A DNA stretch of 64,000 nt from Thuidium tamariscinum (GCA_947034885.2 OX344752.2:20421386-20485385); one strand, 5' to 3'. Shown: positions 47,722 to 59,220, counted from the first letter of the stretch. Program-made: numbers and translations. Notes: a model not told the origin generated them from the sequence alone.

Positions 47722-49309
47722 TTTCAGTCACGTTCCGTAAGTTTATATTACTCACTTCCTATTTCGAATTTGAAACTCCTCCAAAGCTGAGATTTGAAAT
47801 TGTTGCTAATAGCTCAAAAGTCCATCAGATCAGAAATTGTGAAGTGTCTTGGAAGGGTCAAGACAGTAGTCTATTGTGAAGTTATTAAACGTCCACATAG
47901 TTGTTGAAATTTTCAAAAGAATACAAGAATTTGGTAATGTATTGCTACTTGTGTACCATCTAGTATTTTCACTTCCAACACCAATTGCAACATTCATTCT
48001 ATGATGCAATGTTGAAATGAGAACTACAAGTAAGCTTACATTCATAGGTTTTCCTTCCCATATTCTTTGCAACAATTCAATGAGTTCTTTTCTATTTCTG
48101 GGGTTGTTTGATTCAATTCAAATTTGGTCTTTTAGTTCTTTTAATAGTTTTCTATAGGGTTGATATCTAGAAAGTTTGCTTACAGAGCACACTAAATTCT
48201 TGAATGATACTAAGTGAGAACTCTATAAGCTCTCACCAAAATTAGAATCCCTTAATTTGTAGATAGTTGAGATCCAATATTCTAATTGATTTGTTTAAAT
48301 GAAGTATATGGTAATTGTGAGAGGGATGCTCACAAAAAATCCTAAACCTATTGAAGGTGATGGTATTGTACAATTTTAAATTTTCCTTTTTGGAATCCAT
48401 AGGTTTCATTTATTCAAATTTGTTCATCTTGTTTTTGATACCCTTTTATAGAGTTAGGTTGTAATGTTCTACCCAATAGAAGGGATTGAATGAGCTTATG
48501 TATATGTTAGTTTGTTGTCTTGTATAAATTGATTTGACAAGTCACTTAGGGTTTATAGAGTGGCTATGAGGTTCAAGTGGGAGTTTGAGTAAGGTAACTA
48601 CACTTAATTGCATGTGAATATGCAATTGATCATTGTTCCTATTCTTACATCAAGTTTTTAAATAATTTTCCGAATTTTTTGTTAGATCTTGTTGGTAGTC
48701 AAAAGAATATTTTAGATTCTCTTTATATAGTATTGGGTATGCCATAGGAATGAACAATGAATTTTCAAATGATTGAAAATAGGTGCATTCATAAGTAGCC
48801 TTAGGCTCTCATGACTAAATATAGTACATTTTAGGCAAGAATATGTAGGGGTTAGTTTTAGAAAGGGATTATAACCAAGTGCAACTACATTAATTAGCAA
48901 AAGACTCTAGGGTTGTTTTCTAAGAGAAATAGTTGGAAACAAACATTTTTTGGGTGCATTTGACTACAATGAGAGTAAATAAAAACAATTATTTCTTTCT
49001 ATCATAGTAGGCTAGTGTAGCAAAGTGTGGAAAGATTTTCAGACCATGTGACTATGTACATTGCAAAATTATTGGGCTCCAAAATTGGGCTCTTGGCTTA
49101 GGAAGTATGAGTGGCTGGTTGGCTCACCTGTTTTCTGGGAAAAGCCTAGTTTCTGTTTTCACTTCTTTATCTGTGTCACCGCAGGCTCGATCACCTTTCA
49201 ATGCGTTGGAATTTCATTGTGAATGAATTCCCAATTTTCCAGCATGATGTGCATTTCCAAAGACAGAGTAACTCTGTGGATGCCCGCCTTCACTACTACA
49301 ATGATTAAT
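47722..49309. other. AT-rich intergenic DNA, nothing recognised
   Basis: It holds short frames only. The diverged copy of the 46.7-kb repeat is at about 49,130-49,270. Confidence 0.5.
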
Positions 49310-49597
49310 CATTAGGGGGGATTTGAGGCCTCCAAAGGGTCATTTTCAGGGTTGTTCCCGAAATTGTTCCTATAATTGTTGGTCGTTGTCAAACCAGCAT
49401 GTATTGAAAAAAAAATTTGAATTTTTTTTTGGGTCCTGAAATATGAAAAAAGCCTCCAAAATTTATTTATTTTTCAAATTTATTTTAATGATGTGGCACT
49501 CTCTCGACCACATAGGATTTCTGTTCATGCGGCAGAAATTGTGTTCCCGCAATCAAGGAACCCACAATCTTCCAATGGCCTCAAATTTCCCCTAATG
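49310..49597. mobile_element. MITE family 'C', ~288-bp copy
   Basis: The ends are CATTAGGGGGGATTTGAGGC and its near-inverse. The interior is related to the copies at 1,826 and 53,466. The right flank TGATAGGT only loosely resembles the left flank TGATTAAT. Confidence 0.8.
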
Positions 49598-49733
49598 TGA
49601 TAGGTTTAAGAAACTGTTCAAGTGGGGTGTGCTTGATCAATCGATAGAGATCGTTTCGGGGATGGCAAAGATCTATTCGAGCTTAAGTGTTGTAGGTCGA
49701 ATTGCATATTGTTAGGGACAACATTACCCTCTG

Positions 49734-49837
49734 CAAAACACTCAATAGCAAGGTTGGCATTGCCTTGGCTCTACACTAATGGTGTGGAATATGCCACACC
49801 ATCACTATAGAATCATGGCATGCTGCTGAATGTCATG
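49734..49837. mobile_element. Short copy of the PIF/Harbinger-type MITE of 31,988
   Basis: It shares GGCATTGCCTTGGCTCTACA, GTGGAATATGCCACACCATC and GGCATGCTGCTGAATGT with the 144-bp copy. It lacks an internal block of about 40 bp, which in the longer copy is a partial duplication of the TATGCCACAC motif. Its ends are more decayed. Confidence 0.8.
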
Positions 49838-49866
49838 TGGAGCGAGAAGGCATGAGATGTTATTAA

Positions 49867-50832
49867 CCCCTAAAGGACTGAAGTCCAAATAGGTTCTAAA
49901 GCGTCATTCCATTTGAAGAGTCATAGATCAAAATATCACTTAGTTATTAAGATCTTAACCATACAATGTTTTAGTAAACATGTTGTAGATGATGTGTATC
50001 AAATTTGGAGTCATTTGACTGCATAGATTTAAAGATTATAATGTTTTAGTGCTAAAAATGAATGCTGAAATTTCCATAAAAACACATTTGGAGATGAAAT
50101 TTGATTTCTAAACCTACTCAAATGAAAAAACTTTATACTATAGAATGATTCAAAATTAGTAAACAAACACATTGGTAAAAAAAATTCATTGAATTGACTC
50201 ATTGTGGTTACAAATTGGCTTTGAAATACCTTGAAAAGAGCAAGAAAAACTGCAAAAAACATGTCTATGGTTGAAACTCCTTCTACTAGAATGCTTCTCA
50301 GTCACTCATAACTTCTTTGATTGACATAAAATTTTAGCCACACAAACTAGACTATTATGTGCAACTTTTTCAACATAAATTATTGAAAATGGACTTTGTA
50401 TGAAGAAGATACAAGTCGCCGAAGTTTATTGTTCTCCAAAAAAGGTAGGGATTTGAACTTCGAATTGCTCCCAAAAATTCAAAACAACTTGGATTGACAA
50501 TAAATTTTTACCACAATAACTAAACTTCAAGGGGAAGAAAACCCAGAAAATTTTATTGAATTTAAACCTTGGATGAAAGAGATACAAGCCCCCGAAGTTG
50601 CAGCCCTAAAATGCAGTTTGTGAACTCAATTAGAACCTGCAAACTTTGATTGGCTGCTAAAAACTCATTATGTTGTGTATTGATCTGAAAATTTTACCAC
50701 ACAAACTAGAAGACAAGGCGCAACTTTTCCAACAATTTTTATCAAATTTGGACCTTGGTTGCAAAAGTTACAACACTTTGAAGTTACAGCATTCAAGAGG
50801 GTATGAAAAACGTCCGCTGTGACGTTCAGGGG
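49867..50832. mobile_element. Non-autonomous piggyBac-type element, 966 bp, perfect TTAA duplication
   Basis: TTAA flanks both ends (49,863-49,866 and 50,833-50,836). The ends CCCCTAAAGGACTG and CGTTCAGGGG match the termini of the 5.5-kb piggyBac copy (CCCCTAAG..CTTAGGGG). There is no transposase. The interior contains three imperfect units of about 150-180 bp (around 50,290, 50,480 and 50,660), each with the order TTTTACCACA-like, CAACTTTT, TTGxATGAA, GATACAAG and GAAGTT. It was probably mobilised by a related piggyBac transposase. Confidence 0.88.
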
Positions 50833-50836
50833 TTAA

Positions 50837-51189
50837 ACATCATTCTTTGTCAAGTTTATTCTTTCATTGAGATTTTTGCAGATTGATACTGTTTGGTTGA
50901 TCCAATTTACCCAAATACCTCAAAGCCTTGAATGGAACCAGTTTTATTTAAACTAGGACTTCGTATTTTGTAGATTTGATATAGCAACTATTCTTGTTTC
51001 CATTTCTTATGACACATGTATTACTTATATGAATGTGTATGAAGCAACCAAAGTTAAATGGAAAAATGCATGGACATAATGTGAAGACATTTGGCATTCT
51101 TAAAAATATATGGATGTAGTAGTTTAGTGTTTTAAAGTATTTTAAACCATCCTATCACTTTCCTTTAATACAAAGTAATCAATGAGCTT
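50837..51189. other. Intergenic, nothing recognised
   Basis: AT-rich DNA between the short piggyBac element and the minisatellite. No coding or repeat signal stands out. Confidence 0.4.
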
Positions 51190-51545
51190 GTCCATGCTCC
51201 AACCAATGTACACTTGTGCCTTGACTTGCATTCATGCTTGTCCTAACTTGTGTCCATGCCTTGAAAACATTTCCCCCCCTATGGAATTTTGTCCATGCCT
51301 TAGTCTTCTGTTTGTGCTCTTGTAGAATTTTGTCCATGACCTCTCTTCTATTCACGTTTCTCCATAATTTTATCCATGCCTTGTCTTCAAACTCTACTCT
51401 TGTAGAATTTTGTCATAACCTCTCTTCTATTCACATTTTTCCAAAATTTTATCCATGCCTTATCTTTGGTATATGCCCCTATATAATTTTGTCTATGATC
51501 TCTCTTTTACTCACGCTCCTCTAGAATTATGTCCACACTTTGGTG
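51190..51545. repeat. Minisatellite of ~36/72-bp units
   Basis: About eight to ten imperfect half-units repeat TAGAATTTTGTCCATGACCT, CTCTTCTATTCACG and ATTTTATCCATGCCTTGTCT. The repeat makes a long pseudo-ORF (51,234-51,524) that is not a gene. Confidence 0.85.
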
Positions 51546-51769
51546 ACTATCCGCTCCCAACCAACTTTTGTTTCTACTCATATCAAAATTAGAAGCTAGA
51601 TGGTGATAAAGCAAATCCACGTCAATTTTTTCTTACCCTACCAAAAAGTCAAATATATGTTGCCATTACATTAGATGAGTCGAAACTCTATTGAGAATGG
51701 GAATTGGTCAAACAAGCAAGTGGGCAATTTGTCCAATTTCAATCTAGTATTAATAACAGAATTTTTGCC

Positions 51770-54095
51770 TTATGGTACCTAAAATTCAAGAGTTAATATT
51801 GAAACTAAATGACCTTTGTCCTATATATCTAACCTCGATAGAATTTGTTCAAGCCCTACATTGTTGTGAATGTTAATGCTTGAAAGATCATATGACATCC
51901 TTTCTTGTATTCAAATCAATTTAGAGTAGAGTCATATTCATCATGCTATCACCCATCAAGTTTGTACATCATAGATTTCTTATACAGAAAAATACTTGCA
52001 AGTACAAGTACTATGCAAAGAAGCAACATTCCACCATTCCTAGTCATCTAAAGGTCTTGCACTTTAAAGAAACAAAGATATAAATGACTTGTCTACGATG
52101 AATGTAGATATTATTTCTTGTCCACAATGATGGCAAATAATTGCTCTGCAATCATTGTTAAGTTATAGTCATTGTAAACAAGTAATTATCAACACTTGTT
52201 TTTTGCAGTCTTGTTTGAGGATTATGGTTGAGTATGATATCATTATGGACAATCAAAGCACTCTTTTTTGATTTGCTAAAGATTTTGATAATGCTACAAA
52301 AGGTAATTGCAAGAAGGGATGGCATTATTTTTTGTGACATTCAAAGTAACAAAGTTGTTTTTTGTTAGAACTTTTGGAGCATGGAGTTGATGTATTTTAA
52401 AGTTTTGTTGAAAATGGTAACTTATTTGTAATCATATACCTTACATTAAATTTTTTTTTAAAAAATCATTGTATATTTAAAATTTAATTTTGCTAATTTG
52501 TCCCAATGTGTGGTTTAGGATTTTTTAGTATTAGGGAGTATTCAAAAATAATTATCTAAATCTAAAATTTCTATAGTTTATTCCCACTATAGGAGGACAT
52601 GTGCCTATGAAGGGAAGTTTATATAATATGAATTTGTAGCTTGAATTCCATATTTGTGCAAATAAGGTCCCTTGTGCAAGTACTTTTGAGCATTGATGGT
52701 TTCAACTTCATTTTTTTGGTGAAATCTAATCACCATCAAGTCCTTACACAATACAAAATTTTAGTTTTTTGTTCGTGATTTTCTATTTATTATTGATTAA
52801 TACATCAATGTATCTATTTTCTTTGACAAATTGACTTTCTTTTAAACAATACTATTTTAGTACTTTAAGTAGTCATAGTACTTGCAACAATACTATAAGA
52901 TATTGATTTTTTAGATTAATGACAAAAAAATGTGTTCCATAATACTCATATTAATCCCAATATTGAATACAAAAACAACAATTTTGGAAAAAGACTACAG
53001 AAGAAGAATGCCCCTTCTTGCACCTATCCTAAAACTATTTTTGACAATATGGCGACAGTTTATATGAAATTATGAAATTTATAGTAGTACATTAAATAGT
53101 GTTTTATGAATTTCTTTTGTCTTGATACTAATTTTCTACTTAATAATAATTTTAGCCTTTCACTAATAGAACAAAATAATCAATGAAGTTTGACAATCTT
53201 TGAAGAAGACTAAATTTAATGCCTAGTCTAGAGGGCTATAGTGTTCTTTGACCCAAAATTGCCTAAAAATACTCATATTCAATAGCTAGAGTTTAATCTT
53301 CATTTATATTTATCCATTCACAAATTCAACTATAGGACCTTTTAGTTTACCTTTTAGAGTATAATATACACCTTCCTAAATATAAAAATGAGAAACCTTA
53401 CCAATTGCAAAATCATAATGCTTGAAATTGTAGAAATAAGCATTTGCAACTCTTTCTGAATGGACATATTAGGGGATTTTTGAAGCCATTGGAAGACTGC
53501 AAGAACGCAGTTTCTACTGTGTGAGCAGGAATCCTATGTGGTTGAGAGAGTGCCACGTCATTAAATTGTTTTTTTGAAAAATAAAATAAAATTTTGGCCT
53601 TTTTTTCATATTTCAAGATCCAATTTCTTTTTTTTGGGTAAATGCTGGCGTGACAACGGCCAGCAGTTATGGGAACAGTTTTGGGGAACAACTCCGAAAC
53701 GGCTCTTTGGAGGCTTCAAATCCCCTCTAATGGTTTGTCTTTCTAACATGTATCTAGAAAATTTCTTAAATTTCTTAAATTTGTTAATCTAGAAAATTGG
53801 TGACTCTTTGTAATATACAGAAAAAATAAGTTGGGAACACATCTAAAAAATCATCAAAAAATATTTTTTATTCATGATTGAAAAAAATATATTTAGAAAG
53901 AGGTATAGTATGATTTAAAGTATTAAATTGTTAAGAGTTTAATTACAAAATTGAAAAATTCCCATCCCAATGATTGAAATGTTGTAATAAACAACCTATA
54001 TCCAATGTTTTGTTTTTGTTTTTCAAAAGTATTACAAATTGAGTTCAAAATTAGACTTGGCAATTTATTTTTGAGTAGAGATTGTATGATTACCA
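51770..54095. repeat. Second, longer copy of the TIP41 downstream flank
   Basis: It is colinear with 31,330-32,866 through TTTGTTCAAGCCCTACATTG, GAAAGATCATA, ACCCATCAAGTTTGTACATC, AGACTAAATTTAATGCC, ACTCATATTCAATAGCTAGA and ATAAGTTGGGAACACA. It carries a family-C MITE (53,466-53,732) absent from copy 1 and lacks the 144-bp MITE of copy 1. It ends where a family-A element starts. Confidence 0.8.
53466..53732. mobile_element. MITE family 'C', ~267-bp copy
   Basis: The ends are ATTAGGGGATTTTTGAAGCC and the near-inverse GGCTTCAAATCCCCTCTAAT. The corresponding place in repeat copy 1 (about 32,260) is uninterrupted, which confirms insertion. Confidence 0.85.
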
Positions 54096-54507
54096 GGGTT
54101 GTTGCAAGAAACACCGTGCAAAAAGCGTAGCGTTTTCAATAGTATTTCTTTTTTCCGGGAGTACTTTAAAATTAGAAAAATAAGTTTTAAAAAAAGTGAA
54201 AAATATGTTTCATGTATAAACCTTTAAGAAGAAGGTACCCTAGGAAAGAAAGGCATGGGAAAAATCTCTAAGTAGGAAATCCAGAAAAGTGCAAAATCTC
54301 ATGAAAATTAGCACTTCCACATTTAAATTTGTAAAAAATAGGAAAATCAATTTTAAGAAAAACTAAAAATTGTCCATTTGAGGAAAGTTGATTTTGATGA
54401 GATTTGACCAAAATAACAATCTTAAAACCATCATCATTGTTCAAAAATTGCGTGCCAAAAAAAAAATTTGTACTCATGTAGAGGACATAAAAAACAAGGT
54501 TGTCATA
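54096..54507. mobile_element. TIR element family 'A', left half only
   Basis: It starts GGTTGTTGCAAGAAACACCG and continues with family-A interior (GGGAGTACTTTAAAATTAGA, CTCTAAGTAGGAAA). Similarity stops at about 54,500, where GC-rich repeat DNA begins. The right half is not in the window. The simplest reading is that the large kinase/RING unit inserted into this element. Confidence 0.75.
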
Positions 54508-54745
54508 CCTGGCGGACGTCCGGTTCGCCCGTCCGTCCGTCCGGGACGTCCGATAGAGCTCTCGCCCGTCCAGTAGAGTCAACACATAGTTGACTTTTTG
54601 ATAATGGAAAAATAGGCCACGTGGCTGCCATGTGGATTCTAGAACATGCAGGGTGGGGACGCGATCGTTAGGGCGCGGACGCAATCGTCAGGGCGGGGAC
54701 ATGATAGTCAGGGCGCGGACGCGATAGTCAGGGCGCGGACGGGAT
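54508..54745. repeat. GC-rich tandem block at the left edge of the kinase/RING unit
   Basis: GTCC-type repeats (CGTCCGTCCGTCC near 54,530) are followed by about five units of 20-22 bp of the form GCGATAGTCAGGGCGCGGAC (54,655-54,740). These are the inverse of the units in the 58.9-59.2 kb promoter, so this is a partial promoter copy. No TATA box was seen. Confidence 0.8.
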
Positions 54746-54749
54746 TTGG

Positions 54750-57000
54750 GACCACCTTAAAATTAATTAATATGCTTCTACATATTTCCTTTTTATATTC
54801 CATATTCCCACTTTCCTAGTCACTCCAACACTTTATATTTTTTTTAATGTTACATCATATCACTCTAATTAGTCTAATACCCAAACCATTTTCATATCCA
54901 AATTACTCCACCATTCCATTTTTTTTTAGGTGTGAAATTACATCATTCTAACATCCAAACCATTTTCATATCCAAATCACTACACCATTTTATATTTTTA
55001 GGAGGTGTTAAATTACCTCACTATAACATGCAAACCATTTCCATATCCAAATCACTCCAGCATTCCATATATTTTTTGGGTGTTAGATCATATCACTCTA
55101 ACACCTAAGCCATTTCTATATTCCAAAGCACTCTTCCATCCCTTATTTCTTTTAATGTTAGATCATATTACTCCTAAAATAAATTGGTACGCTTTTCAAA
55201 AGCTTGGGTCACTTTACCTCCCCTTTTGGACATTGACTTTTGAAGCAGACTTCCATTCCAAGTCTCTGCGATTATTTTTATTGGCGGAATCATTCCCTTT
55301 CCTATATCTTCGCATCATTACCAAAACTCTTTGATTTTAATTCAATGCCATTTGTCTAGTGTAGAATGATTTCTTTTCCCTATTTTATTTCATGTGATTA
55401 CCAAAATTGTTCCATTCCAACCAAAGGCCATTTATTTTTGGTTGATCATTAGCAAAATTCTTTCATCCGAACTCAATTCCATTTATTTTTTGTGGCATCC
55501 CAACTCTATCCCAACTCTATCCCAACTCAATGGTAATTTGTGTTGGTTGTTAGTTGAAATCACTTTGACTCCTTATTTTTTGTGGACTTATCCCTCTTCA
55601 TTGAGTTTACTTTTATCAACAACATTTTGTTAACATAAAGCTTAAACGGATTTTCAAAACCCAACAACATTTTATTTCCCTCCTTATTTTTGTTTATCAT
55701 TCATATCACATTAACATCCAAACCATTCCAAGTTTTTTTAATGTTAGATCACATCACTGTAGCACCCAAACCATTTCCATATCCTTAGTCACTCCACCAT
55801 TCCAAAAAAATTTAAAGTGTTAAATCATTTCACTCTAACACCCAAACAACTTTAATTTATTATTCCATCATTTCCTTCCAATTTCTTTTGCATCATAAGC
55901 AAAACTCTCCCATCCCAAGTCAATGCCATTTGTTTTTTGTTAAATCATTCCTTTTTCTATTTTTCTCTCCTCATTAATTAACAAAGCTTTTCTATTTTTT
56001 TCCTTCAATCCTAAAACTCTTTCATTCCAAATCATTGTCATTTTTTTGGATGAATCATTCCCTTTCCCTTTTTTTTGGCTTCATTCCTAGAACTCTCCCA
56101 TCTGAACTGAATGCCATTTCGTATTTGTTCCATCATTTCGTTTCCTATGTTTTTTATTAATTAGCAAAGCTCTTCTTATCCCAACTCCATGCCATTCTTT
56201 TTGGTTTAGGTCATTCTCTCTCTTATTTTTTTGGCTTCATTCCTAAAACTCTACCATCCCAACTCATAGTTTTTCTTTTAGTTTTTCTTGAATAATTCCA
56301 TCTTCGTTTCTGTTTTGCTTCATTAATTAACAAGACTCTCCCATCCTAATTCAAAGCCATTTTTCTGTAATTCCATCATTCCCTTTCCTTTTGGGGGGCC
56401 TCCTTTCTAAAACCCTTCCATCCCAATTGAAAGCAAAATGTTCATTTTCTGTTCCATATTTTCTTTCCCTATTTTTTTGGCTTCATTCCTACAATTCTCC
56501 CATCCCAACTCATAGTTGTTGTTCTCTTTTTTGTTGAATCATTCCTTTTTCTTTTTTGTTTACCGTCATTAATTAGCAGGACCACTTTATTCCAACTCAT
56601 ATTTCCTCTTTATTTGTTGAATCATTCCCTTCCCTATTTTATTTTTGTAATATTTCCTAAAGTTCTTCCATCCCAAGTCAAAGCTATTATTTTTTTTGTT
56701 CCATCTTCCCTTTTCCTTTTTTTGGTTTCTCTTCATTCCTAAAATTCTTCCATTCTACTTCAATGTCATTCATTTTTTTGTTGGATCATTCATTTTCCCT
56801 TCTTTGGGGGGGCTTCATTAACTCCTAAAACATAGGCATAGTGGAAAAAATTAAGTGTGTGCATTTTTATACCAAACTATTGCATCCATAGTTTTCATTT
56901 ACGTTTTATCATCAATTCATAGAAGTCATAAAAAATGCCATGAGGAAAGACCAATGAAAGGGCATATTAATATATTTTGGGATTTTGAGTATGGTACACA
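54750..57000. repeat. Left satellite arm, degenerate tandem repeats
   Basis: Two unit types occur. The outer one, about 80-90 bp (54,780-55,170 and 55,690-55,860), contains CACCCAAACCATTTCCATAT and TGTTAGATCATATCACTCTA. The inner one, about 70-80 bp (55,200-56,830, roughly twenty copies), contains AACTCTCCCATCCCAACTCA, ATGCCATTTTTTT and AATCATTCCCTTTCC. It is strongly T-rich on the plus strand, so plus-strand open frames here are repeat artefacts. Confidence 0.85.
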
Positions 57001-57134
57001 ATTACACATCTGATTTAATATATATTCAAGCTGTTTGGCAATTGCCAAGTAGGTACATAGGCTCCTCTATGAGGATGATTTTCTTCTATGCCTGAAATAT
57101 ATGCTAAACTACAAAAAATATTAAAAACAAAATA

Positions 57135-58714
57135 CTATGTACGATAACAACAATCCGGCATCATCCAACAGTGGGGGGCCTTCTTCAATTTGTCTAGAAC
57201 ATCTGGCACTGTTGCCCTTTCACGCACATCTTCTTTTACGAGGCTTCCCAATTTGATCCTGAAATTCTGATACTGCTCTGGGTTTTTCGTTGTGAAGTAT
57301 TTAGGGTCCCACTCTTCATTCCAAATTGCAAAAGCTATCCATCCCACCGCATATGCATCAGCTGCCATAGAATACAAATGCGTTTTTTGCATGGCCTCAA
57401 TGGAGTTTGATGAACCCTGCTCTCCGTATACATAAAACAATTTTGGGGCCGCAAACCTTCGCTTTTTTTTCTCCTTCGCAAGGATCTCCATACTGGGATA
57501 GCCATACCTTGATGGCTCCTTTTCCACAACTCGGCTAGAAAGTCCCCAATCACATATCCCTATGTACACCCTATTTCGTTCCCAAGGATCAAAATGGAGC
57601 AAAACATTGGATGGAGATATGTCATTGTGCATGTACTGCGCATCATGGCATTTCCCCACAATGACAAGTAATGACAATGCCAATTTCACTCGATTTCTCC
57701 GATACGTTGCAACCCATGAAAGTTCCTCTTGCGTCAGCCCCGTAGAAAAATCACTCTCAATCTGATCCACATCCAGTGCTTCGCTCACTTTCGCATTGCA
57801 TTTGGACAAGAAAGAAATTAGAGATCCTCCATTCTACCATAGTGTGTAGCCTTCCATTGTTTTAGGGTGGAGGTACGCAATTCGAATGATGCCAGGATGA
57901 TTCACTAGACACCCTCCTACCTCATTGATGATTGCTTGGCGTTTCTCCTTTTCATTCTTAGTCTTCAAGCTCTTCCCAGCAAAAAATATCCAACTAGGAA
58001 TGCTCTCAAGTTTCGTAAAGATCACCTTCCTCACGGTCCCATACGACCCAATCGCAATTTGTTCTAGCATGGGGATGACTTTCACGGAACTTTCTAGCCA
58101 CTTGAATGTTCCACTCACGCAATGAGCCGTTATCGCTTCTTCAATTGTCACTTTCCATGGTGCTTGCTTTTTTCTACGTGAAGAAGAATATCGTTGAGCA
58201 AACGTTTGAATCTCCTTCACTTTTGTAACCATCTCTCTGTCCTCCGTGTCCTAGTCGCTACATCTTCTTTCTTACCCGTGTGATAACACCAATTACACAC
58301 TATATTGGTTGTCAAGGCGACCACTTGTTTATCCAGCCACTCTTGGTGCAACCAATAATTTGAGAAGTTGTTGAATTCTTCTGATTCTTCAAACTTTGAC
58401 TCCAGCTCCCTTCGCAGGTCCCTCGTCAGTTTGTGGTACCCTTCTTCGTTGAGCAACACATACTCCCTGTTCAACATATTTGTACTTCGACGAGTGTAGA
58501 ACACCACAGCTATTTTTCTCCCTTCGACTATGAATTCATGTCCAGGTATTTGGGGATTTTGTTCTTTCTTGCGTTTTTTCTGGCCTGATGAGGAAGGATT
58601 TGATGAACCTGAGGCCATCAACGTGTTCGTACATGGAATTACCGTCTCATCGACATCATCCAAGTCTACAAACATAGGACGTTTGTCCACCGATCCACTC
58701 CCTTCACCTGCCAT
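57135..58714 (-). pseudogene. Protein-kinase-like gene of the divergent pair, interrupted copy
   Basis: Starts at the ATG at 58,714 (MAGEGSGSVDKRP). The N-terminal ~170 residues include an NLS-like SSSGQKKRKKEQN. The kinase domain follows: gly-rich loop IAIGSYGTVRKV, lysine block FFAGKSLK, helix-C Glu in IINEVGG, catalytic loop YMHNDISPSNVLL (HND for HRD), DWG for DFG in IGICDWGLS, and AADAYAVGWIAFAIWN as subdomain IX. The Lys, Asp, Asn and Asp needed for catalysis are present, so the ancestor was probably active. The reading is broken twice: a change of frame near 58.22 kb and an in-frame TAG near 57.84 kb, just before a GGSL motif. It may be a recent pseudogene, or an intron or sequence error may be involved. 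Partner: the RING gene across the shared promoter. Confidence 0.8.
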
Positions 58715-58859
58715 AATGGAAAAAAAAAGTTCCAATGGGCCTCCGTATCAATCCCAAAGCAAGAAAGTTTAAAAAAAATTCAAAAAAACCAGGTCACATA
58801 TGCAGGCCAAGCCCAGCACCCACCAAACTCACTCGCACAGGCCGTGGGAACGAACTAGC

Positions 58860-59220
58860 ATGTGAGGCATAGGGCGCGGACTTGGCAAAGGAATGAGGGC
58901 GGGGACTCGCTTTATATAGTCCCCCCGCGCACGTCCCCGCCCCATCCCCATCGTGTTCCCGCCCCAACACGTGGAGTCCCCGCCCTGATACACGCGTCCC
59001 CGCCCTGACGGAGACGTCCGCGCCCCGACAACGAAGGAGTCCCCGCCTTGACCCTGGCGTCCGCGCCCCGACAACGAAGGAGTCCCCGCCCTGACACTGG
59101 CGTCCGCGCCCCGACATCGATGGAGTCCCCGCCCTGACAGCGATGGCGTCCGCGCCCTGACGTCCCCGACTGCCCCTATATAAACCCGTCCCCGCTTCAC
59201 TTGTCCCCGCCCTGCATACT
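58860..59220. promoter_or_regulatory. Bidirectional promoter: GC-rich tandem repeats between two outward TATA boxes
   Basis: On the minus strand CTATATAAAG lies at 58,910-58,919, about 200 bp before the kinase ATG. On the plus strand TATATAAA lies at 59,177-59,184, about 130 bp before the RING ATG. Between them about 257 bp hold some twelve units of 20-23 bp, alternating GTCCCCGCCCTGACxxxGGC and GTCCGCGCCCCGACAACGAA. Two inverse GGGCGxGGAC units lie beyond the minus TATA. The array is dense in CpG and G-runs. Confidence 0.8.

Noticed and set aside
51234-51524. 96-codon ORF with a membrane-like composition
   Set aside because: It is a translation of the 36/72-bp minisatellite.
55005-55633. 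Plus-strand ORFs in the left satellite arm
   Set aside because: T-rich repeat translated; units recur with different frames.
58794-59200. Minus-strand Gly/Arg-rich open frames through the promoter array
   Set aside because: They are read-throughs of the GC-rich tandem repeat, open in several frames, and sit between the TATA boxes.
58916-59220. CRISPR-like regular repeat array
   Set aside because: The units are contiguous 20-23-bp tandem repeats without unique spacers, in a plant nuclear context between two TATA boxes.
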